Shown here: piece after piece, positions 10,957 to 22,120 of the stretch
How the letters are laid out: each line of letters starts with the position of its first letter
Position numbering within the stretch: the stretch's first letter is position 1
Assembly (NCBI GenBank): GCA_963556695.1
Contig: CAUWAG010000012.1
Coordinates: forward strand, 2,542,001 to 2,606,000
Length of the DNA stretch: 64,000 nucleotides
DNA from: Anthostomella pinea
Taxonomy: Eukaryota; Ascomycota; Sordariomycetes; Xylariales; Xylariaceae
Reading direction: 5' to 3'
Notes under the pieces: generated by a model
Databases searched by the model: none
The model's input: only the letters and a program-made list of their open reading frames with translations
What the model was told of the DNA's origin: nothing
Program-made: the position numbers and the translations under genes

Positions 10957-11594
10957 TACCGCCTGTTCATCCCCTTACCGTCAGCTGAATTAGTACCCCT
11001 CGCCTACACGATTCTGATACCGCCTGTCCGATGTAGCACCGCCTGCTTAACGCGGTACCGCCTTCCTGATGCGACACCGCCTGCTCAATGCGACACTGCC
11101 TGCTTGATGCGACACCGCCTGCTCAATAAGTCACATCTTGTCGGATTAAAGATAAACCCATAGGGCACCTTTCTAGGTAGACAACAGAACCTAGTTGTTC
11201 TGTTCCGGTCCAGCCCCCCTCTTGCACAAAGCTGCCACGGTCACACAAGAACATGACAGACAGACACACACACTTCAACCTCACGATTGGCTCAAAATCT
11301 GGTAACTGTACGTTTTGCGATTAACCTGATTACTACGAAGAGACAATAGAAATAAGGGTGAAAAGAAAAGGGTAACAGAGGAAGGCAGATTTAATGGGGC
11401 TTGACATGGGCAATCACTCCACATAGATGAGAAAAGAGTATATTAAGAGGAGGTCAACGTCTATGAATGTGCATTAGGTGTACTATTATACAAGCGGTGT
11501 CGCATTGGGCAGGCGGTGTTGCATCGGGAAGGCGGTATTAGGTACGCAAGGTGTACCAATTCAGCTGATGGCAAAGGAAATAGGCAGGCGGTGA
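10957..11594. mobile_element. MITE-like element with inverted 19-bp iterons
   Basis: The left arm has an ACCGCCTG start, a CAGCTGAATT block near 10982, and six tandem 19-bp units based on CACCGCCTGCTCAATGCGA at 11018-11131. The right arm is its inverted counterpart: three 19-bp units at 11492-11548, the same CAGCTGAATT block in reverse, and an AGGCGGTGAG end near 11594. The 360-bp centre has no gene. This is the pattern of a non-autonomous DNA transposon with subterminal repeats. No clear target duplication was found. Confidence 0.6.
11018..11131. repeat. Six tandem 19-bp iterons
   Basis: Units begin at 11018, 11037, 11056, 11075, 11094 and 11113, exactly 19 bp apart, each with a (T/C)AC(C/T)GCCT core. 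Inverted copies lie at 11492, 11511 and 11530. Confidence 0.85.
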
Positions 11595-11705
11595 GTGACA
11601 TGTCCTATTGTGGATGTTTTAAAAGACATCATGACCAGTAAATCGACCATGCGCGAGAATTGGATTATACTCTGGAACTGGATCACGGGCAAGAAGTGAA
11701 GTCTA

Positions 11706-14121
11706 ACGGCGGGGGCATGCAGATGGGACAGCCCCCCAGATGGGACAGTTCCCCCACCAAAACACAACATTTGCACCCACCCACATCTCTATCGGGATTG
11801 AGGCTATAAATATCATAAATATATTGTCTGAATTGCCTTTTCTTGGTGTTTTTTCCAATATGGAATTTATTAGGTGTCCTACAGCGGGATGTCCCGTGGC
11901 GGGGGTCGGAAGTTAGCACGTCCGGCCCTATTTGAGGGGTAATGGGACCCGTGCCCTCTATCCCCTCCAACCAGGCAGAAGTTCTGTGGTTCTTTTTTTC
12001 TTTTTTTTCTGTAAGTATTATAAACTTCAGTACGTGGAAATGGCGCCTTTATACACCGAAGAAAACCTTGCTGAGGCGATAGCCGCCATGAACGGTGACG
12101 ATCTGTCCCTCCGGAAGGCTGTCTAGCGCTATAGAGTACCAAAAACCACCGTTTCTCACAAAGTTAAAGACTCCACGATGCCTATAACTGGCACCCAGCA
12201 TAAAGGACATACTTGCAGACAAAAAATAAGCCCTGCTGAAGAAAAGAAAGTAACTTTATAGATTCTGTACCAAGAAAAGGCTGGCCATGCCCCTACTCAC
12301 GCCAATATGAGGTACATCATCCAGAAGATCCTATAATCCTAAGGAAAACCGCCTCATCTTGGGGGCCATTACATGCGAAATTTTATCTGCTAGAACCCAG
12401 AAATAAAGACCAAGATGGGTAAAAAACTTGATTACAAGTGTATCAATACTGTCATTCCTGACAATATCCATGGCTATCATGACTATTACACAGATTTCGA
12501 CTTTATCAAGTCCGAGAACCGCACAAATATCGATAAGTACGGCATTATGCAGGGCTGGCAGTACGTACATCCAATCCAAGTGTTTTTCAGACAGCTAATC
12601 AGGAGGTTATAGGTATAATGGCCTTATAATAGGCAGTTCTGGCTCAAAAGGGGCCAATGTCAAGTCCAACGATAACCGCACGTGGACTACCGTGATAGAA
12701 TCGATCACTGCCACTGAGAAAAAGCTCCGGCCACTGGTTATCTTTAAGGCAAAGTCATCACAGATGCAGTGTTTCAAAGAACAGCTTATTCTGGAGCATC
12801 CTGGGGTGACAGACTGGATAGTGACTTACTCTATTAAAGGCTGGTCCTCGAACGCGATCGTGCTTAAATGGCTTAAAAAGGTTATTTATTTTTTATTTTT
12901 TAATATTCATAATATGCTAAATAACCCCTTAGATCTATCTGCCAGATACTGCCTATGAAGACCCAGATGAGTTCCGCTTATTGGTGCTTAATGGCCATGG
13001 CAGCCACTGCTCAGATGATTTTATGTATCTGTACTATATAAACAACGTTTATCTGAGCTTTTTTCGTGCCTATATAGTAAGTTATATCTTTAATTACTTG
13101 TTATTCGGCTAATAGAGGTAGTCTCACATCTTCCAGCCCCTAGATCTGACCGTTTTCTCTGTGATGAAGGCCGCCTATCGCCGCCTCATTAACCAGCTCG
13201 GTCAGTTGAATGATTCGGCCCCTATTAGCAAGATTAAGTTTCTTTCTTGCCTGGCGAAAGCCCGTGCCAAAGCTACTCCTGTTATCGTGCACTCGGGATG
13301 GCGTGCTGTTAGCCTTTGATCCATAAATAAGAACAAGACACTGGCAAACAAGTATGTGGTAAAGGCAGCAGAGATACAAGCAACAGCTGCTGCTATAATG
13401 AACCCTGAAACCACCCCTGATACCCTGGAAGCCCCTACATCAGGGCAAGATATAGCCCTGATGTTGTCAATAGTCGCGGAGAGCCCTGAGCAACGAGCAG
13501 CAATACACGCGGTCGCAAAGTCATACAATGAGATGGTGATTAAGTTAGCCATCCTGAAGCTACAAAACGAGGCAAAAGACAACAAGATCATGCATTTACA
13601 GCCTAAAAAGTGCCATAAGGCCCCTCAGGAAGAGCCTAATCAATGGCTATGGAAGATAAGAGACGTTATTCAGAAACAGATCGAGCATACAGAGGCCGCA
13701 CAAGTACTGATTGACCAGCAGGCGGAGAGACGACGACTTTTGTGCGAAGTGTAGAACCTGGAGACCAAAGAATCAGAGGAATCGCCTTCTAAGGACTCCC
13801 TCTCTTCTGATTCAACAGATTTAGAAGATCTAAATAAAGGGATAATTATTGACAAAGAGGGTAAGGGGGTGTCTAACAAGCAGGATAATGAAGAGGAAGA
13901 GCCCATTATGATGCGATCTCGGCACCGAGAAATCCGCCAATCTGCGTGCTACCATTCAAGCACTGGTATTGCTAAAAACACCAAGAAAAGGCGATTCTTT
14001 TGATATATATACATTATCTATAGCCTCAATACCAATGGGGTTATCTGTGGGTGCAAATGTTGTGTTTTGGTGGGGGAACTGTCCCATCTGGGGGGCTGTC
14101 CCATCTGCATGCCCCCGCCGT
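11706..14121 (+). mobile_element. Fot1/pogo-like DNA transposon, copy A (decayed)
   Basis: A 2416-bp element with about 75-bp terminal inverted repeats starting ACGGCGGGGGCATGC, each holding two GATGGGACAG words, and flanked by TA on both sides as in Tc1/mariner-pogo insertions. It is nearly identical to the inverted copy at 57726-60142. Internal frames carry a CENP-B/Psq-type N-terminus and DDE-transposase segments, all broken by stops. It lies 88 bp downstream of the dimeric-barrel gene. Confidence 0.92.
12040..13980 (+). pseudogene. pogo/Fot1-type transposase remnant, copy A
   Basis: The Met at 12040 opens a helix-turn-helix N-terminus (MAPLYTEENLAEAIAAM). It stops at 12124, where copy B keeps CAG (CAG-to-TAG). 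Later frames cover the DDE region: SENRTNIDKYGIMQG near 12510, where family members have Asp-Glu; RLLVLNGHGSH near 12975, with Asn for the usual catalytic Asp; then FQPLDLTVFS and a charged C-terminal tail to about 13980. Two probable introns (about 12882-12933 and 13077-13115) have GT and TAG ends. The acidic-to-Asn/Lys changes and CAG-to-TAG stops fit RIP. The transposase cannot be functional as it stands. Confidence 0.85.
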
Positions 14122-14209
14122 TACTTGGGTTGAACTTGCTTATGAGAGGAAAGCAAGTCTCATCATCACCAATCCTCATAGTCCTCCGCAACGCTTCCCT
14201 CACGGTCTC

Positions 14210-14650
14210 TCAGAAGTCGGCCTTGACGACAATCCAACCGGACGACTCTACCACCCGACCGAGCAGACCACGGAAGGCGGGATCTTCGTTCTGATAGTAC
14301 TCAGCATCCCTGCGCGCCCGGTCACGGTTAGCCGAAACCAGACCTCCCACAATGTGTGTCTGGATACGTTGGCACTTACTCCTCGTTGGTGAAGACGACT
14401 TCGACCGCGATGGTCCCTGGCTGAGAGCCGGGGTGGTCTGTCATGACAGCGCATTTGGCCGCCTTCGAAGAGATGATGTAGGTCTTGCCGTCGGGCTGTT
14501 GAACATGTCAGCGGGAGCCTTTTCTTGACGGTCAGTGTTGGGGGGACTTACCTTCTTGCAGTCGTTGACGAAGTTGGCGAGGACCTTCACCGCCTCTTCC
14601 TGCTTCTCAGGACCTGCGACCGCGATCAGGGAGATTCGGGTGACCCCCAT
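14210..14650 (-). CDS. Small dimeric alpha/beta-barrel (ABM-like) protein
   Basis: Three minus-strand exons, 14650-14552, 14495-14380 and 14309-14210, join over 56- and 70-bp introns with GTAAGT donors and CAG acceptors into 104 residues. The chain begins MGVTRISLIAVAGP and has a helix-forming segment, then GTIAVEVVFTNEE, then DPAFRGLL and a closing VVKADF strand. This beta-alpha-beta-beta plan and size match antibiotic-biosynthesis-monooxygenase/dimeric ferredoxin-like barrels. Such proteins often act as cofactor-free oxygenases or cyclases in fungal metabolite clusters. The family is assigned from length and strand pattern, so confidence is moderate. A transposon has landed 88 bp beyond the stop codon. 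It may belong with the methyltransferase and UbiA genes downstream. Confidence 0.65.
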
Positions 14651-16797
14651 CGTGGCTTATATATGCAAGTTGTGCCGGAGCGTCTGTGCAGGATGGATGT
14701 ATGAAGACTGGGATATTTCTAAGCCTTCTCGTCGAGTTGTTGGTTCATGCCTAGGTAGTCAGGGACTTAGCCAAGCCCGCAGAATACACCATGATAGGTA
14801 TTAGCACGACTAGTATGTCAAGGATATCATTGAGAGGAGGCTGAAAGGAGCTTGGAGTATGAGCCAACTAAGGACCGAGAAATGAAAACTAGAGGCTGAT
14901 GATAAAAATGTAGTAGCATCTTGAGATTTCAACTCGTGAATTCATATATGCCCTTCGTCGCACCTGCTCGCGGCTACAGAAAAAATCGAATATCCAAAAC
15001 TTCAAGTTCTGCATTCTCACGGTCACGCTTGATGGCAGTTATTCACGCGTTGCGCTCGCTCACATCACGATAAGCCATACCGTTTCATCGGAAGCTAGGG
15101 CTAGAGGTACGATCTTCCCAGCGAGCTTGATTACAACGGTCCGGAACAGCCAACTTCCCAAACACTCACCAGCATCTTGCAACTCGGCAATGCTCACACG
15201 ATGCTACCGGACAGAAATGTCGGCAACCCCTGACGTCTCGAGGATATCTAGTGTGCGGCTTTTACGCACTATCGGCGAGGATGAGGATATCGAAAGCGTC
15301 CACAGGAGTTAGGTCCGCTCAACGCCGGACCAATCCAAGGACCAAAACTCGCACCAATTTCCAAGCAAGAAATCCGGTGGTAGATCTAGATTCAAGGAGG
15401 GGTCATGAGAAAAGCACCAGCACTTGGTTGACAGCGAAGTAAAATGAACCAATATAAACCCGATTTTCCTGCTTCCTGCACGCCTATGGTGGTTTCTATA
15501 GTTCGGGGCAGACTTGTAGTCTGAGTCCCCTTGTACACCAGGAATTCAGTGCGGCGTGGGTGCTGTACCGTGCGGAATGGCCCGCACCAGAATGCCTCGG
15601 AAAGGATCGAAGCTCACTCCTTTTCATCCTTGTAGTCGGTAGCCACAGTCAACCTCTTGTTTGAATGCCATTGTCTGAGACTCGCGGTATGTGGGTTTCC
15701 TCCGCAGATAATGCGCATTGTCTGCGAGCTCCTGAGCCCTTCCTGGTCATAAAAACCGCCTCTGATCAACATGTCCTCCTTTGCAATGCTGATTTCGGTT
15801 TACCTGATGAAGAGCTCCAGTCCTTCGGTATAGCCCCGTGCACGCGGGAATATTGCCGTGTCGTATTGTCACTTCACGGTGATCGCCCTGCCACTATGAG
15901 TGACATTTGTCCGACATTCGACGGCATCGAAATAGCCGGCAGAAGTGCCGTGTAGTACTCAGCATTGGCCGAAAGGCCAGACACGAAGCAATTCGGGGGT
16001 TCGCAGTGGGACAAGGCGCGACTTGGCAGTGACTCAAAGATAACGAGTCCTAGATCCATCGCCGCGTTTCATGCGGTGAGTTATCTGCCTAGTCAGCTGC
16101 ACGCTTGCAGTGACTTGCACAAATCAATGCAATTCGAGACATCACGAAGGAATCTACTGACACAACGCGTCAGGCATCGGACAGGCCCCGCTAAGCCCGC
16201 TGGGGTTGTCTCCTCTTGACCAAATGGATGGGACAGTGCAGGCTTCGGTGAGTACATGGGGACGGGATATTTCGACTAAGAAGAAGGTACGTGCCGATGA
16301 CTATGTTGGCTGCAGACGAGAACGTACTGAAGAACTTGATGCAAAGTCAAATTGTGAACCTTGCGTTTTATTGAAATGCCATGAAGGCCTCTCGCTCATG
16401 AACCAAGCTGTACGAAGTGGAATTAGACATACATTCTGCTCTTCGTGGAGTCAGAGTGATTCTTAAGATACCCGAGTGTGGAACTGAAGCTATTGTATAT
16501 CGTAATCGCTACATTCTAGCCCCTCGCAGCGAAGGAATACCAAGACCATTCCTCCAGCGTTCCAGGAGCCGAGGTACCCCATTGATGTTCCTTGGCTGTG
16601 TCCACTTGAGATTACGGGTATCTCTGGGGTCCCCGCGATGATTCTGTTCCTTACTTCTGTTCAACATCTAGCGAGAGTACCCCAGATCTGACCCCTGCGT
16701 GAATGTGACAGTGTGTATTGAGCAAGGAACTGCGAGCCCAGCGTACCCGATATGAAAAAGACGATCGACGGCCTGCCTCTTCGATAGCGAAAGATGA
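14651..16797. other. 2.1-kb stretch without a supported gene
   Basis: Several short frames (such as 15665-15955 on the plus strand) lack motifs, signal peptides and splice-linked extensions. It could contain degraded coding sequence between the barrel protein and the methyltransferase. Confidence 0.4.
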
Positions 16798-17727
16798 TCA
16801 GCGTCCGGGACACACGGGTCGCCCTATGATACTAAATACAGAGAACTTATCCGCCGCCAGTATGGCCGCGAGATTCTTCATCATGACATGCAGCTCATCG
16901 ACGACGCCCGTCCTGGGTTCGGGAAAATGCTGCTCGACATTCAGGCGCACCATGTTCGCCCAGTGGATTGCCTCGGCATTCGACGGTAGCTGACGCAGGT
17001 CCGACATCTTCAGCTTTTTCTGCGCCATGACTCGGAGAAGGTAGTCGAGCGTCTTGCGGTGACCACAGGCGAGACGGTCAACCTCGTCGGGGATGGCCGA
17101 CTCGTACCCCTCCAGCTTATTGTAGAAGCTGTCCGAGATGATCACAGTGCCGGTCGGCGCGAGCCGCTCGGAGATCCTCGCGACTACGTCTTCGAACACG
17201 CTATCTTGGCAGTGGGCGAGCATGCCTCTCACGATGACCAGATCGTACGGCACTTCTGGGTCGGGCAGCATGTCGATATCCTGCGCGTTGCAGAGGAACA
17301 GGTTGACGCGCCGCTCGAGATCGTCCGACATGCGCGCCGCGAAGTACTCCAGCTGGCTCTGGCTGATGTTGACGGCGTCGATGCGCTGGCACTCAGGGAA
17401 GCGCTCGGCAAGGTACCGGGAGATAGAGCCCCAGCCACACCCCAGATCAAGGACGCGATGGACTTTTGGACAGTCCGGCCCCGTAAGGCCAGCGATCTGC
17501 AGCTGTTGCTCGAAGTGGCGGTACTCGGACGGGCCGACGGGTCCTGAGCGGGCTCCCTTGTCCAGCTCGGCTTGGTCGAACAGGCCGAATTGGAAGCTCA
17601 GGTTCTTGCCACCAAGAGCCTTCTCCCATAGCTCTTCGCCTGATGGTTTATACGTGTAGACGACCTTGTCTCGGTAGCTGTCAGGGCGGTCGGATTCGAT
17701 GACCTGGAGCTTCGCTAGAGCAGCCAT
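16798..17727 (-). CDS. SAM-dependent methyltransferase, CMAS-like
   Basis: A single-exon 309-residue frame. SAM motif I is RVLDLGCGWGSISRYLAERF at about residues 91-110, followed by an acidic motif II region (IDAVNISQSQLEYFAAR), motif III around NAQDIDMLP, and motif IV (YDLVIVRGMLAHCQD). The DLGCGWG form and the following NISQSQ segment resemble cyclopropane-fatty-acid/sterol C-methyltransferase-like enzymes rather than plant-type O-methyltransferases. The likely reaction is methyl transfer from S-adenosylmethionine to a small-molecule or lipid substrate; the acceptor is unknown. It is transcribed divergently from the UbiA gene over a 572-bp shared intergenic region, which suggests joint regulation. 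It is complete, with no sign of decay. Confidence 0.88.
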   Translation of the reverse strand: MAALAKLQVIESDRPDSYRDKVVYTYKPSGEELWEKALGGKNLSFQFGLFDQAELDKGARSGPVGPSEYRHFEQQLQIAGLTGPDCPKVHRVLDLGCGWGSISRYLAERFPECQRIDAVNISQSQLEYFAARMSDDLERRVNLFLCNAQDIDMLPDPEVPYDLVIVRGMLAHCQDSVFEDVVARISERLAPTGTVIISDSFYNKLEGYESAIPDEVDRLACGHRKTLDYLLRVMAQKKLKMSDLRQLPSNAEAIHWANMVRLNVEQHFPEPRTGVVDELHVMMKNLAAILAADKFSVFSIIGRPVCPGR

Positions 17728-18299
17728 TGGAACGGGTCGCCTTGATAGGGTGACACAAGATGATATAGAAATATATTGTGTCTTGTTTCCCTACTGAGAT
17801 GTGAAGACAGCGAGGTGCAAGTGTCACGAGAGATGGAACGGGTACCGCAGTGGGTATAGAAACAACCTGAGCACGAGACCAGCGGAAGATGCGGGAAATC
17901 ATGTCGCATATATACCCACGGGTAGCTCACGTCCTATGTACGAAACATCTTACGAAGTAGGATCGATTAAGCGCTTACCGTCAGCGAATGCGTGGTGCGT
18001 ATGGAGTCAGGCAAGCAGCATGGGTGAGGTCCTATACAGTCCTGGCGGGCTCCGACTCCCCGACTCCCCGTGGCCCAAGAGACAGAGCATGGAAAGCGAT
18101 CCTTCAACTGCAGCGGTGAGGGGTTCAAACGTGTTCTGATCACAAACATGATCCCATCCGCGCCAGCCACGCGGCGTCGGGGTTTCACAGCTACAAAAGT
18201 AACGGCAACCCTGTCTGCTTCTTAAATAGATCGTGAACACGCCGTCCGAACTCTGTGCGCCAGCTGTCCTGGGTTCGCAGCATTCACGTCGATACCAAC
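17728..18299. promoter_or_regulatory. Shared divergent promoter region, methyltransferase/UbiA
   Basis: The 572 bp between two head-to-head starts must contain both promoters. No TATA box or palindromic site could be assigned with confidence. Confidence 0.5.
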
Positions 18300-19271
18300 A
18301 TGTCACAATTCCGATCGAACGTCTTGACGGGTCTCGTCGCCCTTCCCCTGGTCAACGCACTTGGACACCTGCTCCCCGTCATGGGCACTGCTTGGGCCGT
18401 GGCAGGGGAGTTCACCCTCAATCCGCCTGTCCTGATCCTCAACTTCTCCTCGTGGATGATCTTGGATGGTATGGCTGGTTTCCTAAGATGAACGCTTTCG
18501 GCACATATGCTGACGCGGACAGTATATGATAAGTATAAGGACATGCCCAGAGGCTCGAAACCCAGCCGATCGAGTTTCCTGGCTTGGATTGGCCTTTTCT
18601 TCCTTGCGGCTATCTGGGCAACGTATCAATGTGGCTGGGACGTCGCCGTATGCGTCTTCAGATTGCTCTGGCTGGAGTTGCTGTGGCCGACCCCCTCCAT
18701 TCCCACATACTCTCGCGAGGGAGGGATCCGGCTTGTGAAATTGAAATCAATTGTAAGCACCCCGAACCGTCTCTAGCTAGGTCAGCAAGAAGTAACATGT
18801 CTTCACATGTAGCTCGGAGTGGGTAAATCGGCGTTCTGCGGGATCCTAGCAGGCTTGATGGACACCCAGGCGTCTGCGGTCTATACCTGCTCCCAACATC
18901 CTTCACGATGTTCGTCAATGGTCGTACCCAGGAAAGCAATGGCATATGGTGCGCTCTACAGCTTCGTTCGAGAAACAGTGTATGACGCGAGGGACATTGA
19001 GGAAGACAATCAGCAAGGGACCGCGACACTCCCCACAGCCATTGGACTACGGACGACTATGCTCGTCCTTGGATTGACCACAGCCGTAGGCGAAATGCTC
19101 ATCGCAGGAGCAGAGTGGAGGTACCTCCACATGCTTGCTCGAACGCTGTTTTCGGTCGGTGTGACCTCGTTGGTGCTGAAGTATCCCCGTCGGTATAACG
19201 CTGCCTGGGCTCTGTTCTGTGCGTTATCACTCATCCCAGCCTTTCAGGGTCAGATAGACCTACTACTATAA
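18300..19271 (+). CDS. UbiA-family prenyltransferase / terpene cyclase
   Basis: Three exons, 18300-18468, 18523-18752 and 18813-19271, with 54- and 60-bp introns, give 285 residues in phase. Two Asp-rich motifs typical of UbiA enzymes are visible: DVYDKYKD (residues 56-63, created by splicing) and DARDIEED (191-198), the latter followed by GTATLPTAIG as in the family. Hydrophobic segments throughout indicate a polytopic membrane protein. Each motif binds Mg-diphosphate. Members either transfer a prenyl group to an aromatic acceptor or, like the fungal bergamotene synthase of fumagillin biosynthesis, cyclise a prenyl diphosphate themselves. No polyketide or aromatic scaffold gene is nearby, which slightly favours the second role (inference). 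The middle of exon 2 is less typical and could be mis-spliced. Confidence 0.8.
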
Positions 19272-20530
19272 GCGGTAGGGAGGAGCCAGCTTATAGTGTC
19301 AACTACTGGGGTCCTGTGCATCGCCGCTGGGTTCGTTGGTCTTGCATTTTCATCTCAGTGGGTAGTAACGGCGACCATCTTCTTGACCTCCCAGGGTGGT
19401 GATATATTCAGCCTGGACATTTTTGATGATGCAATATGTTAATTGAGAATCAACGCGGTCCTTGCTTCCACACCCAACGGGCCTGATAAAAGCAGTGATA
19501 CCCCTAGATCTACCAGTGACGCCGTATCTTGAGCCATATCACGGATGATGAATTTCAGCATTAGCACTGTCGAATGAGACACTGCAGCAAAGTATTGGGA
19601 TATGATAGCTGTAGCAGAGATAGCAACACCCATACCGCCTCATTCACAACTGCAGGTTCGCGGCGTGGGGCGAACCCGACGCCCCGGGCGATCTCACCTG
19701 CATCTGCACCTCGCCGTGAGATCGGTAATGTGGCGTGCTGCATAGTTGCAAATTTCTACGTCCTATCAGTATGACTGTCGGGTCTAGATTACCCGAGACA
19801 GAGACTTCATCTTTTGAAGGATCTCGCGAGGATCCGAGCTCCTACAGAGCGAAGACCGGAAGTATCTGTCTAGGGTGAACTCCTATCTCTCTGGCTTGGA
19901 ACCAGAACGCCATAGCCGCATGCAGGTCATCTTGGCCGTTCCGCCGTTCGAGGCTTCGAGCTGCAGGATAAGCCGCCACCTGCCCCCACGTTGGATTAGA
20001 AGATCAGGGTTCCCCTCACGCATGCCATGAACGAGGCTCCCAATGTCGCGAACGACTTCCCCCGGGGCTTCCGACATTGTGATAAGCGTGCTCACTAGGT
20101 CCTGATCCTGAGCGTATATTTGAAGACATATGGGTCTGGTTATATACACCATGTTTGTTTACTTTGCCTCATGTAAAGTGGTACATATCCGAAAGGAAAT
20201 GCAGTCCACTGTCGGTCTGTCTGCTTTGCCTCTGAATAGTGCACTGGATCTTGTAAACTGGCCTCCGGGTGCGGCCAATGTTTCTGACCATTGACCGTGA
20301 CCTGCCATATTGGAGCTCCTTGCATCTCCCGAAGAACCTGATCGGAGTCGGGCGCAGGAGTAGCAGCCGGATAACAGCTTTGTAAAAAAGGAATGGCGGC
20401 GTTATCGGACTCGACGACGACGGACTAGAGCAGTCCGCTACGTCTCTTGTTCTTTTTGATTCTTGCTTTTATTCTTCTTATCTTATAATATTCTCATACG
20501 TCCCCGACCACCCAGGGCGGGACTCGTCAA
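19272..20530. other. No supported gene
   Basis: Minus-strand frames at 19883-20152 and 20140-20325 read somewhat like protein (for example WQVTVNGQKHWPHPEASL) but do not join into a model or match a family I recognise. Possible gene relic. Confidence 0.4.
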
Positions 20531-22120
20531 CTACACATGCGACCACGGGCGGGGATCATTATGATCCGGCGAGGCGCTGTGGTGGACGGTGATGTCGGTC
20601 GTCCTCGTGATACCCGGCTTGGCGGCCTCGCGGAGGACCTCGGTCGAGTCGGACTTTGTGATGTTAATCATGTGGAACTCGTTCTCCTCGTCCATCTTGG
20701 TGTAGTCGAGCTTGGTCCCCAGCGTGTCGGTGCCGCCTCCTCGCTTCCCACCCGTGGTTCGAATCGCGGTGGGACCGTCCGAGGACGTGGCGCCGCGTCT
20801 CGTGCTGGCCCGGAAGACGCGCCGGAGGAGCGGCGTGTCTTTGATCACGCGGGGGAGGGTCGGGGCGCAGGCGACGAACAGCCCGCACGTCACCTCGGCT
20901 GTGCACCAGACTATAATTTGGTGTTAGCGAAAACCCCCTCTCAAATTTCAGATTCATCTCGAATGTCTCAGAACTATGTTGCTGGAGTGATTCGGATCCT
21001 TCCCCATGATGGCTCTAGTACCGGGAGGGAGTTCTGTATAGGGGCAGAAGAAAGTGAGAAACGGGGGCTCGACTCACGCTCAACAGGTCCGGTGTAGAAG
21101 AAGACATCCGGCTCATTAGCGAGCATGATAGTGTCAATAAGCCTAAACACCGAGCATACCACACCGCTGTCACGCCTGTTAGCTAGTGAGGGAGTGGGGG
21201 TAAAGGCTCAGGGAACTGCAGCCATGAGTGTCGACTTACAGAGCGCCGAGCCCGAAAACGACCGCAAGACCAGCTTTCTTTCGGAGCGATAGCTGCAGGT
21301 CGAAAATGATCTTCTGCGGCAGCACAAGGATGGCAACGTCGGTGACCAGATGCACACTCGCTGACAACTTCTGCAGGGTCGGCAGGGGAATGCATGTGGC
21401 ATCTGGCAGCAGCCTTATGTCCCAGATGGCGGCGTGTGGGAGGCACTGGACGTTCAGCAGCACCACGATGACGGGTAAAAACATGGCCTGTAAAGCGACA
21501 ACAGCCATGGCGCCCCACCAGAAGTAACTCGTCGACCAGGTCCCGGGAGGGACGAAGATACGGCACCACTCGAGGGGGATCGACATCTTGACAAACGCCA
21601 GCGCGATGGAGTAGAAGACGCCGAAGAGAAAGACGTACTGGCGAAGGGTAAGCCAGAGCCAGAGCCAGGGCTCGCTTTGCCATCTCGCATTTTCAGGGGC
21701 GAACTCACGTAAAGAGCCGCGATCTCATCACCGACTGTCACATTCCAAGTGTGGACGAAGAAGCCGGGGTACTGGACGAACATGAAGGCCGTCCAAACCG
21801 TCAGAACAAATGTTAAGTAGCCTAGCAGAACGAGGACTGTTTGTTGGAGCATGGTCAGCCGTTGCTGGCCTCCACAGACCCGAAGGCCGCTTGGGAGGAG
21901 AGGGAGGTTGGGATCCGATTAACGCACCATCTTCGACCCAGAATTTCTTCGTGATAAATGCATTTGCGTACATGCGGATACATATGAAGATGGTGGAGAT
22001 GATCAACATGAGCAGCAAGGCCCCCAGGCCCGTCGCGTTGCCGTTCGGCGGGTTTGTGAAGTTAGAGGTCTCGCCCGGGGGCGGCGGCATAGCCGGGGCT
22101 GAGAGGTCGGTGTACGCCAT
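20531..22120 (-). CDS. Fungal rhodopsin-like 7TM membrane protein (SAT4/PTH11-like)
   Basis: Five minus-strand exons, 22120-21928, 21836-21709, 21637-21240, 21175-21078 and 20910-20531, keep phase and give 398 residues. Hydrophobic helices include LGALLLMLIISTIFICIRMYA, VLVLLGYLTFVLTVWTAFMF, the FGVFYSIALAFVKMSIPLEW segment, a Trp/Ala-rich helix near 21500, and VHLVTDVAILVLPQKII, which carries the family's polar D-LP-P signature. The last helix is CGLFVACAPTLPRVI, followed by a Ser/Thr/Arg-rich cytoplasmic tail. This is the order seen in the fungal rhodopsin-domain family, whose members are plasma-membrane proteins of mostly unknown function and are frequent next to metabolite clusters. The gene is complete with well-formed splice sites. 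A role in sensing or transport would be inference. Confidence 0.88.

Noticed and set aside
11018..11131. CRISPR-like array
   Set aside because: The 19-bp units are contiguous with no spacers, and inverted copies exist on the other side. This is a transposon end structure, and the organism is a fungus.
12331..12579. Small membrane protein on the minus strand inside transposon copy A (also 59269-59517 in copy B)
   Set aside because: It is the reverse reading of the transposase DDE region and appears in both copies for that reason.
16798..17659. Long plus-strand frames opposite the methyltransferase (17059-17547, 17138-17659)
   Set aside because: GC-rich antisense shadows; the minus frame carries the SAM motifs and a full-length domain.
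19883..20325. Minus-strand gene between UbiA and the 7TM gene
   Set aside because: Two protein-like frames could not be joined by sound splice sites and match no family I know.
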